A stretch of DNA of 64,000 nucleotides from Aspidiotus rigidus (Eukaryota; Arthropoda; Insecta; Hemiptera; Diaspididae), in contig JAVHKY010000003.1 in NCBI GenBank assembly GCA_035079385.1, positions 25,063,501-25,127,500 of the forward strand, given 5' to 3'. Shown piece after piece: positions 11,882 through 22,273 of the stretch. Both the position numbers and the translations under genes were made by a program. Under the pieces are notes generated by a model. It worked only from the letters and a program-made list of their open reading frames with translations. It made no database searches and had not been told where the DNA came from. Numbering within the stretch: position 1 is the stretch's first letter; each line of letters opens with the position of its first letter.

Positions 11882-11938
11882 AGTTGCTTATACAAGAGTA
11901 CTTTCGGGTGTTATCCCATCATCAGTTGTGTCGCAACT
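11882..11938 (-). ncRNA. Hammerhead ribozyme, type I, of the Penelope-like element
   Basis: On the - strand: CTGATGA (11925-11919), a stem II of GGG/CCC closing ATAACA with an extra U before it, then GAAA (11905-11902). Stem III is minimal: A-U and G-C around a two-base loop in GAAAGTACTC. Cleavage is expected after the C at 11896. Stem I forms from ACAA/TTGT next to the core, an internal loop, and AGTTGC/GCAACT outside (11938-11933 with 11887-11882). All conserved core bases are present. Very short stem III with a palindromic loop is the known form in Penelope-like elements, thought to act as a dimer. Confidence 0.85.
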
Positions 11939-11984
11939 GGAGAACAAGGCCTTAACCATGAGTTTTTATAGTATAACACTGTGA

Positions 11985-12185
11985 TCTTATTGGCTATAAC
12001 AATGCTGTGTTGTGATTGGTTCACTTCTTAGAAACTTATTCTTACAATAATATGACATTGTGTTCTTATTGGCTAAAACGTACTGCTTTGTGATTGGTTC
12101 AATCTATTGTTCTAAATGCTGCGTTTCTATTGGCTACCAAGATTCCTGCCGTCTCATTGGTTGGTTCCGTTCTTCTTCTCTCGTC
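11985..12185. promoter_or_regulatory. Array of CCAAT boxes in the PLE 3' region
   Basis: Between the ORF stop and the 3' repeat, ATTGG (CCAAT on the other strand) recurs at least six times, as alternating TTATTGGCTA and TGATTGGTTC, in about three imperfect tandem units starting near 11980, 12061 and 12120. The last copies overlap the ORF's end. CCAAT boxes are promoter elements, so a promoter role in the element is possible but unproven. Confidence 0.5.
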
Positions 12186-13098
12186 CAATCACCAGGCCGA
12201 ATAATTTTTCGCTGTCAAATGTGATTACATTGTTCAAGAGGCAGGCTTTCTTCCTCTTGGCTTTTGCAATCTCCATTTGTTCCCAGAGTTTTCTTCTCTT
12301 TGTGCGATTCTCTACGTGTATGACTTCAAATATTCCCTCTCCATCGTGGTTTTCCTCGTTACAGTGTTTCCCAAACAGTGACTTGCCATTTTTTTTCTCC
12401 CTCGACGTTTTGTGCTCCTTTCTCCTGATCTCAAACTTTCTCCCAGTCTCACCAATATAGATCCCCTCGCACTGTTCACAACTGAGCTTGTACACCCCGC
12501 TTAAGCTTTCCTTGTCCTTTTGTTCCGTCTGGTCATTGCTGATTCTCTTCACCATGGGTTGGTTATTCTGGATACCCACATTCACAGCGTAGCCATTGAA
12601 CGCCTTTATCACCTTGTTTGTGTACTTTCCTATATATGGTATCGATCCGGAGTACTTTCTCACTATGCTATCATGGGTTCCTTTCTTTGTTTCCATTTTC
12701 CCAAAGACTCCCTCCACCACACATCTGCGGTAGCCATTGGCTTCTGCGATCTGCTTTACTATCTCGATCTCTTTCCTCTTCTCCTCGTTGTTCTTGAGGG
12801 TAGAAATTGCCCGATAGCAGTAGTTCTGGATTGCCGCTAGCTTGTGCCTGGGGTGGTGGTAGGAGTCATTTGGAATGATGGTGTCAGTTTGCGTCGGCTT
12901 CCTGTAGATTTTGTATTCTATCTCATTGTTCTCCATTGTGAGTGTAAGGTCCAAATAGTTGATGGTCTCAGATGACCTGAAAGCTGTGTTGAAACGGAAC
13001 AATGTACCCGGCAATGGAAGGATGGGATAACACCCGAAAGTACTCTTGTATAAGCAACTAATAAAGTAGATTTGTACAATTGAAAAACCCTTTTTCAA
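12154..13098 (-). CDS. Penelope-like protein: RT thumb plus GIY-YIG endonuclease
   Basis: An intact 314-codon frame. Residues 1-26 are coded by the terminal repeat (MKKGFSIVQI...). Residues 45-80 match the PLE block after the RT catalytic site: INYLDLTLTMENNEIEYKIY, RKPTQTD, HHPRHKLAAI. Residues about 203-235 carry the GIY-YIG nuclease signature (SGVYKLSCEQC, then GIYIGETGRKFEIRRKEHK) with a Cys pair before YIG, as is usual in PLEs. The RT palm with its YxDD box is missing, so it cannot prime its own transposition as it stands. The ATG inside the repeat may be accidental. The frame is open although incomplete, which fits a young, truncated copy. Confidence 0.85.
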   Translation of the reverse strand: MKKGFSIVQIYFISCLYKSTFGCYPILPLPGTLFRFNTAFRSSETINYLDLTLTMENNEIEYKIYRKPTQTDTIIPNDSYHHPRHKLAAIQNYCYRAISTLKNNEEKRKEIEIVKQIAEANGYRRCVVEGVFGKMETKKGTHDSIVRKYSGSIPYIGKYTNKVIKAFNGYAVNVGIQNNQPMVKRISNDQTEQKDKESLSGVYKLSCEQCEGIYIGETGRKFEIRRKEHKTSREKKNGKSLFGKHCNEENHDGEGIFEVIHVENRTKRRKLWEQMEIAKAKRKKACLLNNVITFDSEKLFGLVIGREKKNGTNQ

Positions 13099-13174
13099 TT
13101 AAATGCTGGATTGTATGTGTAAATGATGATACAGAGCAAGCAAGACAGAATGATAGAGAGACATACTTATTCAA

Positions 13175-13262
13175 ATCAAATCAAAATACCTTTATTGGCA
13201 ATCTTTACACATGTCAATCGTTGGCCCGTAGAGAGCAAAGATTTCCTGCAGTCGTTCCCCTT
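13175..13262 (-). pseudogene. 3' end of an RTE-like LINE
   Basis: The - strand reads ERLQEIFALYGPTID ... then TAA, matching DRLQETFARYGPRNN at the end of the larger RTE fragment at 51952-52224. It is followed by CAATAAAGG and a short ATTTG-type repeat (GATTTGATTTGAAT) in place of a poly(A) tail. Only the last 22 or so codons survive. Confidence 0.65.
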
Positions 13263-13429
13263 TTATCCATGACCTTATGTTTTTCTCAAAGAGAAAAATC
13301 TAAAACAAGGCTGAACTGATTTTTTCTTCCTTCGGTCTTCTCAAAATTTTCATTTTTTCACTTATCAAATTATTTTAATATTTTACCTAACTAGGGCAAA
13401 AAAGTGACATAAATCGAGTTAAAGTCATA

Positions 13430-15080
13430 CGTAACTTTCCCATCAGGCCGAAGCGAATTTATTTCTACCCCAACAACTTATCTGAGAGGCCGGAATAAAT
13501 TGAGTTTCAGTCTAACGAATTTCCTGTAATACGGACTAGTATTTATTTAAATTAAGCTCCAACCTTGTGACTTTCCTGTACGCAGGCCTGACGAGAGGGC
13601 GGGGCAGTGGGGACAGTTGTCCTAGGGCCCGGGCAAAATGGGGGCCCGCAGGGCCCCCATAAATCTTCAATGAGTGTACGGCAATTACTTTCGTAGCGAC
13701 TATAGCGTCAGTGACTCGTTGTCACAAAGAAAGAAAGAACTTACTTGTTCATAACTTTTCTTGTCTGGTATTGTCAATAAGGCAAGAACAATACCGTACT
13801 GATCTTGTACTATTTTTTTTTCAACTCGTTGTTGGTTCAATAATTTTTTACCCTTTTTTTGAAGAAAATTTAGGGGCCCGCCAAATTTCTTGTCCCCGGG
13901 CCCGACTCGGCTCTCCACAGGCCTGCCTGTATGGCTGGAATAAATCGAGCTTTAGCTTGACGACTCCCCCAAAAGGCCGTAATACGTCGAACTTCAGCCT
14001 CTACTTCCACTGTATTTGAACGAGTTTCAATCGAATGACATCACCGAAAGGCTAGGAGAAATCCGACCCCAATCAAACAACCTTGAAGCTAAGAAACATC
14101 TAGTTCCAGCTTGACAACTTTCCCAAAGGACTGTATTTGATAAATTTTCAGACTAACGACATCAACGTAAGACTAAAAAAAAATCCAGTCCCACTTGAAC
14201 AACGTCACTATGAAGCTAGGAGAAATCCAGTCCCAACGAAACGATGTCACCTGAGAGGCTGGGATAAATTCTCTTCCCAACCTAACGGCATTAACATAGA
14301 GCTAGAAGAAATACAGTCCCAATCAAACATTAACACCACCAAGCGGCGAGAAATCTACCAAACAACATCACCTTAAAGCTAGAAGAAATCTAGTCCCAAC
14401 TATACAAAATCGCCATCAAACCATGAAAAATCCAGTCTCAATTAAATGACATCACCATAACGCTAGGAGAAATCCACTTCCCCATAAGGCTGTATTCGAA
14501 CAAGTTCAGTCTAATCACATCACCATAAAGATAATAAAAATTCAGTTCCAATCATACAAAATCACCGCAAAGCTAGGAGAAAACAAGTCCCAACCAAACG
14601 ACATCAACATAAGGCTATAATAAATCCAGTGTCAGCTTAATAACTTCCTCATAGAACCGTAGTCTGGCAAGTTTCAGCCTAACAACATCACCACAAGACT
14701 AGAAGAGATCCAGTCCCAACTTAACGTCATTAAAATAAAGCTAAGAAAAATCCAGTTCCAACCTAACAACTTCCCCATAGGACTTTATTCGACCAAGTTT
14801 GAGCCCAACGACATCACCATAAGTCTGGGAGAGATCTAGTCTCGACCGAACGAGATCCCCATAACACTAGAAGAAATACAAATCCAGCCCAACAACATCC
14901 TCATAGGACTGTGCTTGTAACGGCATCACCTTTGGGCTGAAATAAACTCTCTTCCCAACCTAACGACTTTACCATAAGGCTTGCTGAATTACAGTCCCCA
15001 CCAAACTTCACTACAAGGCCGGAATATTCCAGTTCGGCTTAAAAATTGAATTAAGTCTAGCCCTAGCTTAATAACAACAC
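13430..15080. repeat. Degenerate minisatellite, unit about 43 bp
   Basis: Many diverged units around GCTAGGAGAAATCCAGTCCC followed by AACnnAACGACATCACCATAAG. Variants read as GGCTGGGATAAATT and GCTAGAAGAAATACAG. Copies are heavily mutated, so the array is old. It is interrupted by the hAT-like insert at 13583-13925, with units on both sides. Open frames across it are artefacts. Confidence 0.75.
13583..13925. mobile_element. Non-autonomous hAT-like element, 343 bp
   Basis: It begins CAGGCCTGACGAGAG and ends CTCTCCACAGGCCTG, giving imperfect terminal inverted repeats. It is flanked by an 8-bp duplication, CCTGTACG on the left (13575-13582) and CCTGTATG on the right (13926-13933), one mismatch. 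Eight-bp duplications and CA-starting ends are hAT hallmarks. Subterminal GC-rich blocks (AGGGCCCGGGC, CCCCGGGCCCG) are also inverted. No transposase was recognised. It landed in the 43-bp minisatellite. Confidence 0.8.
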
Positions 15081-17140
15081 CATACTAGTACCTTAAGTGA
15101 CGCAGATATTTTAGAAGTTCTTCGAAAAAACAGTAACGCCTTCGAAATACGATCTCTGCTATGTTTCTTACGTTATTGTTAGATGTGAAGCAGTTAGTAG
15201 GACGGTGCAGTCAGCGGGTACGATAATAGATTTGCAACGTAATTCATTTCGATAAATTAAAACTGGTAGAATGTGTCTCCGATTACATCGTATTGATAGC
15301 ATCATCGTAGTTTAAGGTTACTTTGTAATTTGCACTCACCTTCTGATGTAAATTCGTGACCGGGTCGGAGAGCAGAAGAATAGTCAAAATAATTTAAAAC
15401 CTGATAGAAAATCATCTGAATAATATTGTGAAAATGAATATTTTATTCTAGCTACCTAGGTTTCGAATAACTTATATCTAGACGCTCTCATCACAATGCA
15501 ATATATTTTATATGGAAACGAGATGCCGATCTAGTTGTCTAAACAACCTTTCAACCTGAAATAGATCTGTATGAAATTCGCGTATAACTATGTTAAACAG
15601 GTTATGTCCATTCTTTTTACATCAATAAACTGTCGAGTTTTCAGTCTTTGTTTTTTTTTTTTTTTTTTGTTTTGTTCTTCTCTCTGTGTTAGTGTTCTCT
15701 ATTACATCATTGGTTGCCTACCTCACTCGCGAAATCGATAACTTAAGACTTTCTGCGCTGAAGTTTTGCAAAGAAAGCGAACGTTGAAGTTGACGAACTG
15801 ATGGACGAGAAGTAAACAAAAATGAAAGGCTGGCTAATTATAGACTCAGTTGTTTTCGAGTAGGTAAATCTACCGTGGTCACGGTCATATATTTTGGGAG
15901 GGAAGAAAATGCCGAACAAATATACAAAATTAGATAATATTCGAGCCTAGTCACAAATTATTGGATCGATACTTCCTTAAGAACCTTCCTCCCTAAGAAC
16001 AGAGAGGATAAGCGTAATTACAGGAAATTATCAATAAAATTCACCGTTGAAAACCATTATTACTGAAATATTTTTTAAAGTCGCACTAGGCTGCGCTCCT
16101 CTGGCCACACTCTTGAAAACTTTTTTAACTAGAATATTCTACTTCCTTCGCAGCTCCGTAAGAAAATTATAACTCAGAAATGGCTTCTGATCTTCAAGTC
16201 CGACTAAACCAGTTTTATTTAAGATTCAGGAGGTGATGGTAAACAACCTCATATTTTTCAAACTGCAAATTCAGACCGATAGTAGGTAGTCTTCCTATCC
16301 AAATTTTCATCTGTAATATTTCTCCACTCTCCTCTTTGAAATACTTTCGTATACCGTCTAAATTGATTTCGACTTTCTCCTCTGGAAATTGAAACTATGA
16401 TAGAAGACTTTTTACTTTTCCTTCACATTTTTCTTCGTAGTCTTCGAATCAAAATTTCGTCTCGAAAACAATTTCACCTCTCTACCTGTAGTTTTCCTCC
16501 CATTATTTCTCTTCATTTTTGGTTCGTGATTATCCCACTTCCTCTTTCTAAGCGGAAGAAAATTGCTTTAACCTCAAACCGATTCCTCCGAAGACTTTTT
16601 CTAACTCTTTTCACTTTCCCATCAGATTTTGTTTCGTAGTCCCCGAATCAAAATTTTGTCTCTAAATATGAACGATAATACCCTCTCCATGAAAGTTGAG
16701 CAGGAAAGTGTTCGCATTGCAATCAAGGGCAGGATGATGGACCACAGCGCACCTTATTTGAGTGTGAAAAAGCGTGAAGGTGTGAGCGGGGCAAGGCTCA
16801 GTCTATCTCTTCAAAAGACATTGGCGCAGATGAAGGGCTTGCTCCGAGTAGCCTAGAAGCCATCACGCTAGGTTCTGAAGGAACATGAAGCCAGGTGTCT
16901 GTATTTGAAGCTACAGTCATGAAGAAGAAGATGGACCTAGAATGAAATATGCAAATGCAGAACCACTCAACACCCGTGTACCATCCATATACAGACGTGC
17001 AGAAAGAAGAAGAAGATGATGAAAGAGCGACGCACTTCCTCTAAGGTGGTGTTATTTTTGTTGGGTGTCCTAAAGTTTTGCGTGCCTGGGCGGGCACTGC
17101 AGCTCGGCGGTTGCCAAGAAGAAGAGAAGACTCTTCCAAC
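15081..17140. other. No gene recognised
   Basis: AT-rich DNA with a T-run at about 15650-15670. A 29-bp near-repeat (TCGTAGTCTTCGAATCAAAA type) occurs at about 16436 and 16635. A moderately GC-rich stretch at 16680-17060 has no recognisable product. Confidence 0.4.
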
Positions 17141-17317
17141 ATTGAAGTTATAAGCGATTCCGTTCCTGGAGGGGGACTTGGAACAATTTCGACTCTCAAG
17201 CCATATATGATAAGAGCGGGACTTAGAAAAATGTCGACTCTCGAGCTATATATGATAGGAGGGGGGGCTTGGAAAAATTTCGACTCACGAGCCCTATATG
17301 AGAGGAGAGGGACGTAG

Positions 17318-18838
17318 AAAAACGACGGCTTCCTTAACAAAGTAAAACGAGGAACGAAGGGAACCTGTTTTATGAGTCAAATGGGATTTGGTATTGGAAA
17401 TTCAAGGAAGCCTAGACCTAGATAAAGCTAGTATAAAGAAGGCCTAGACCTACTATAAGCCTAGTATAATATAGTTTGAGAGTCTAAATTTATCTCGAAT
17501 CCCCATCTATATATGATAGCTGGAGAGTTGAGATTGTTCCAAGTCCCTTTCATATCATATATAGCACGAAAGTCACAATTTTTTCCAAGTCCCCCTCCTA
17601 TCATATATAGCTCGAGAGTCAAAATTTTTCTAAGTCCCCCTCCTATCATACATAGCTCGAGAGTCAACATTTTTTCCAAGTCCCCCCTCCTATCATACAT
17701 AGCTCGAGAGTCGAAATTTTTCCAAGTCCCCCTCCTATCATACATAGCTCGAGAATCGACATTTTTTCCAAGTCCCTCTCCTATCATACATAGCTCGAGA
17801 GTCGAAATTTTTCCAAGTCCCCCTCCTATCATACATAGCTCGAGAGTCGACATTTTTTCCAAGTCCCCCCTCCTATCATACATAGCTCGAGAATCGACAT
17901 TTTTTCCAAGTCCCTCTCCTATCATACATAGCTCGAGAGTCGAAATTTTTCTAAATCCCCCTCCTATCATATATAGCTCGAGAGTCGAAATTTTTCCAAG
18001 TCCCCCTCCTATCATACATAGCTCGAGAATCGACATTTTTTCCAAGTCCCTCTCCTATCATACATAGCTCGAGAGTCGAAATTTTTCCAAGTCCCCCTCC
18101 TATCATACATAGCTCGAGAGTCGACATTTTTTCCAAGTCCCCCCTCCTATCATATATAGCTCGAGAGTCGAAATTTTTCCAACTCCCCCTCCTATCATAA
18201 TAGCTCGAGAGTCGAAATTTTTCCAAGTCTCCCTCCTATCATACATAGCTCGAGAGTCAAATTTTTTCCAAGTCCCCCTCCTATCATATATAGCTCGAGA
18301 GTCGAAATTTTTCCAAGTCCCCCTCCTATCATATATAGCTCGCGAGTCGAAATTTTTCTATGTCCCTCTCCTATCATATAAATATATGGCTCGAGAGTCG
18401 AAATTTTTTTCAAGTTTTCGCTGGACGGCAAATTTCTCAAAAAGCCCCCCATAAAACAGGTCCCCTTTTAAAATTTCGACTATCGCGCTATATATGATAG
18501 GAGGGCGTCTTAGAAACCCTGTTAAAATTTCGACTCTCGAGCCATATAATTATGATAGGAGAGGAACTTGAACAAATTTCGACTATCAAGCTATATGAGA
18601 TGAGAGGGACTTAGAAAAATTTCAACTCTCGAGTTATCATATATACCTATCTCGAGATTCGAGAAAAATTTAGACTCTCCGACTATATTATACTAGGCTT
18701 ATAGTAGGTCTAACCCTTCATTATACTAGCTTTATCTAGGTCTAGACTTCCTTGAATTTTCAATACCAAATCCCATTTGACTCATAAAATAGGTTCCCTG
18801 CGTTCCTCGCTTAACTTCGTTAAGGAAGCCGTCGTATT
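17318..18838. repeat. Foldback structure: about 175-bp inverted arms around satellite
   Basis: The arms 17318-17495 and about 18655-18838 are inverted copies, about nine bases in ten identical by eye. They start with GACGGCTTCCTTAAC at the outside and contain GGGAACCTGTTTTATGAGTC and several CTAGACCTAGATAAAGCTAG-like words. The 45-bp satellite fills the space. The arm motif recurs at 18460, 19130, 26251 and 26530. Confidence 0.8.
17560..18420. repeat. 45-bp minisatellite, about 19 units
   Basis: The unit is 45-46 bp: CATAGCTCGAGAGTCGAAAT followed by TTTTCCAAGTCCCCCTCCTATCATA. Units are highly alike. Because 45 is a multiple of three, long open frames appear on both strands (17461-18045 and 17513-18067) but they are repeat artefacts. 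Diverged and inverted units lie at 17160-17320, 18540-18620 and 18946-19070. Confidence 0.9.
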
Positions 18839-19152
18839 GTTCTTATGCACTTTGGGCAGCCCTTAGAGAAGGGGGTGTGGGGTTAGGAACAACACTCCCT
18901 TCGGAGTATTCGTCCTTTCGCGTTAATTATGGATAGCCGTAAATCATATATGACTCGAGAGTCGAAATTTTTCCAAGTCCCTCTCCTCTCATACATGCCT
19001 CGTGAGTCGAAATTGTTCTACGTCCCCCTCCTATCATATATAGCTCGAGAATCGACATTTTTCCAAGTTTTTCGCTGGACGGCAGACGGTGCACGGGGGA
19101 CGCGCGCGGACGGCAAATTTCTCAAAAAGCCCCCCATAAAACAGGTTCCCTG

Positions 19153-20593
19153 TTGATACCCCGCTGCGTCCGGTCGTTTCTTTCATCTCCTCCCCCATCT
19201 ACCTCCTTGCCAAATTCCCGGACCGTTGGTTCGAAAATCGCATTGATTTTGAATCTCCTCATTCGGCCTTGAATTCGGCCTCCTTAACTGAACGCCTGAA
19301 GGGTGTAAGTCTTCCCCCGGGAACAACCATCTGCTCGTTTGATGTTGTTGAATATTCCTAAGTCTGCTACTATCCAGCGTATGGGTGACCTACTCGTCAA
19401 AGCCAACATTCCCCACAATGAGCTTCATGAATTTTTCAATCTTCTGAATACTTGCTGGTCCCCCAACTACTGTAAATTTGAAGGGAAATTTTTCGAGTTT
19501 CCTGATGAAGTAGGGATCCCCATTGGATCACCACTAGGCTCTCTCATCTCCGAAATTTTCATGTCTAAGTTTGAAATTGACCTCTTTTCCTCGAACCAGG
19601 TTTTACTCAATCATATTCACTATTGGCACAGGTACGTTGATGACGTTCTATGTACCTGGACTGGTCACCCAGATCTCCTTGGTGAGTTTCTGAGGTATCT
19701 CAATTCCTGGTACCCTTCCATCAAATTTACATTAGAAATAGGGGTATTTTCCATTAACTTTTTGGATTTATCGATCTCTATAATAGACGGTATCCATAAG
19801 TTTGGAATTTACAGGAAAGATACTACGACCGATGTTTTAGTCCACGGTGGTTCGTTCGGTCCTGTTGCTCACAAGATGGCTGCCTTTCATAGCCTAGTTC
19901 ACAGACTGACTCGTATTCCTTTGAGTCAGTCTGCCTTCAAGAAAGAGTTATTCACAATAAAACACCTGGCCAGGGTGAATGGGGTCAATGTCGACGTTGA
20001 CGTGATGGTTCGGAGGAAAGTTACGAGGAGCCTTCTTGATTCCACCACCTCCCTCCCCCGAAACACGATCCGTGATCGCCGTTTGCGTTGGATCAGTCTC
20101 CCTTTCTTGGGGAAGTTCTCCTTCCTATTGGGTCGGGCCCTTCACCCGTTTGGCTTCAGATCCGCGTTTAACAACCCTACCACAGTCAAGAGGTTGTTTG
20201 TGAGACTGAAGGATCCCATACCTGTCGATGAGAGGAGTGGTGTTTATAAGTTGGAATGTGAGGATTGTTGAGGCTTTTATATTGGTGAGACCAGCCGCCA
20301 GATGAAAGTTAGAGTAGCTGAGCACCTGAAGTCTTGGAAGAAGGGACACTTGTGGGAGTCAGCTTTCGCCGATCACTTGATAAACAGTAGCCACAGCTTC
20401 CGTGAGGGATCCGAAAAGCTCATCCATAAGGAGAATTCCTACCGTAAGCGCATCGCCCTCGAGCATATAGAGATAATACGTCATCTCAACACCGATGGCA
20501 TTAGGTACTGTACTTAACTCGTACATTCCGGAAGATGGCCTTATTGAACTGGATTATGATTCACACTGCGATTTCTCGTTTGGCCAGTCTTAA
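19153..20593 (+). pseudogene. Penelope-like RT and GIY-YIG protein, copy A, dead
   Basis: From RPVVSF the frame gives the RT palm and thumb: LPPGTTICSFDVV, then a deletion of about 11 nt near 19345 that shifts the frame. It continues with CWSPNYCKFEGKFFEFPDEV, GIPIGSPLGSLISEIFMSKF (PLE-type RT motif), HYWHRYVDDVLC (catalytic YVDD) and SINFLDLSIS. The GIY-YIG domain follows: SGVYKLECEDC, then GFYIGETSRQMKVRVAEH. TGA at 20269-20271 replaces the Gly codon seen in copies B and C. A 4-nt insertion near 20505 shifts the end. The RT N-terminus is missing, being replaced by satellite DNA. Confidence 0.9.
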
Positions 20594-20638
20594 TACCTTG
20601 TTCTTCTCTTCTGTTCGTCAGTTGTTTTCATTTCAGTC

Positions 20639-20672
20639 CTGAAGATGGTTTATTAACCGAAAGCGCTCGTCG
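20639..20672 (+). ncRNA. Hammerhead-like motif, copy A
   Basis: CTGAAGA (20639-20645), GGTT/AACC stem II, GAAA (20659-20662), then GCGCTC with a two-base stem III and the expected cleavage site after 20668. The order matches the ribozyme at 11882-11938, but stem I pairs only weakly (C-G and G-C around a mismatch), so activity is doubtful. Confidence 0.5.
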
Positions 20673-20735
20673 TTTAAATTTTTTCTGCGGTTTGCATAGT
20701 TTACTCTCCCTCCTTTCGCGTTTATTGAAGTTATA

Positions 20736-22273
20736 CCTGGAAGGGGCGATTCCAGTGTTGGGGGAGACGAAATTAGTGCATGCAGAACCCGCGCCCACTC
20801 AATCGCGGCGCTACACACGCGACAAAAGCAAATAGCCTCTCAATGGTAACTCTTGGTGGTGTATCCGGAAGGAAAAGAATACGTGAAATGAAATACCTTC
20901 AGTCTTCAAAATTCCGATACTGGGTGTTAGTTTTATACCAGTTGATCATGCTTTTCAACATAATAAGTTGACAGTCTACGGCCGTTTCAGCTTTATAACT
21001 CAGTATTTTTGTCATACAATTCTCAAGCTTCCATAATATTAGCTACTGCGAACACTTACTCTCATGAGAAATTTCCAGCAATTTTTATTGTATGTTTTCT
21101 TACGTACCGATTTCTTTTTCACAAGTTTCACGATGTGATTGCCACTCGACTACGTAGCAACACGCCTTGAGGTGACCATTTGATTATTTATAATAGCGTT
21201 TTGGTGAATTCGAACATACCATCTCGAAGATTGATCATTAAGAAGATCGTAATTACTGTGATATTAACGTATCTAGGTACTCTCTATATTCGTGAAATAT
21301 TATTTTAATGCATACGAAAGTTGAAAAAAAAAAAGTCGATGAACTAGTAGTAAGGTCTGGTGTCTATCGCAATAATATAATTTATCATTCAATTTCAATT
21401 GTATCGTATATGTACATTCTCCTTCATTTTTTGCAGAATGGTCGAACTAGTTTTGGCGAAATTATATTACGCCAGCGTGTAGGTAAATATACCTACTCGA
21501 CCCTCGAACACCTCAACAAGAACTACGGAGTAATAAGAACTTACGAGACTGATAACTGAAAGATAAAACGCAGTCTATCTTTTTGAACGCATACTGCCCT
21601 CCAGCGTTTATATTATTTGGTTACTCTCGATACCTACCGGTAAACTTATAAATAGGTAGCTAATAGTATACGAGCACTGCGCATTAAATCGATGAAAAAT
21701 ATTGACGGGAAAACTTTCGCCAGGACGTCTTACACGTCTTGAATGAAAATTGTGTAATATCGAGTTTTACTCTGTAATAAAATTTTTACATTATTTGACT
21801 CGTGAAAAAAATCAGAACTTCTCGATGTTATCAGTCGATTTGATGAGACGAAACATGCACTGACTTTCTCAACTAATAAGTCGCAGTGGCGAAGTGGAAG
21901 AGATGAGGAGGAGGAGAAGGAGGAGGAGGAGAAGGAGGAGGAAGCAGAGGGGTCTAGACCTTCTTGCTTTGAAATACTATCAAAATTACAAAAAAGTTGA
22001 AGCTACGCCACTATGGTGAGTCGAGTATACACAGTACTCCTCAATCTCGACTTTAGGTGAATCTAACATTGAAATTCAGTTCTTCTCGTTTGCTGTCAAA
22101 ATTACCGATCAAGTTTTTAGAAATACACATGAAGTGAGTGCACCGAACTTGAATGTTGCCAGCATACAGCTGAATAAAACTCGTCAATCTCAAAATTTGT
22201 CTTTTTGCGTTCTTTAGACTCTTGAACTTCACTGTTTGAAACAAACTTCTTCGGAACTCTCCTACTTTTTTCC
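20736..22273. other. No gene recognised; short GGA microsatellite
   Basis: AT-rich DNA. A (GGA)n/(GAA)n tract lies at about 21903-21950. Open frames are short and lack family features. Confidence 0.4.

Larger units (their letters stand above)
11842..13099 (-). mobile_element. Penelope-like element with inverted terminal repeats
   Basis: The element is bounded by 79-bp inverted repeats, 11842-11920 and 13021-13099, which differ at one base by eye. Each repeat starts with a 19-nt hairpin (TTGAAAAAGGGTTTTTCAA). PLEs are known for such repeats in direct or inverted order. Between them lies one - strand ORF for the RT C-terminal part and a GIY-YIG nuclease. The reverse-transcriptase fingers and palm are absent, so the copy is 5'-truncated. 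A complete hammerhead ribozyme lies at the 3' side and only half of one at the 5' side. No clear target-site duplication was found. Near-identity of the ends suggests a recent insertion. Confidence 0.9.
17153..20723. mobile_element. Penelope-like composite A, satellite-filled, 12-bp target-site duplication
   Basis: The 12-mer ATTGAAGTTATA occurs at 17141-17152 and again at 20724-20735. Directly inside are the same ends as in composite B/C: left GCGATTCCGTTCCT (B/C: ACGAATCCGTTCCT), right CTTTCGCGTTT (B/C: TTTTTCGCGTTT). The unit therefore inserted as one block or grew inside one insertion. In order it holds satellite and foldback DNA (17168-18837), 55 bp of the RT start on - (18838-18893), an inverted copy of the left end (18894-18942), more satellite (18946-19150), and an RT/GIY-YIG copy on + (19153-20593). 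Confidence 0.8.

Noticed and set aside
12116..12840. Open frames on + across the Penelope element
   Set aside because: They are shadows of the real - strand ORF at 12154-13098.
17461..18067. Long open frames on both strands (184-194 codons)
   Set aside because: They follow from a 45-bp repeat unit, a multiple of three; the product is a 15-residue repeat on either strand with no gene signals.
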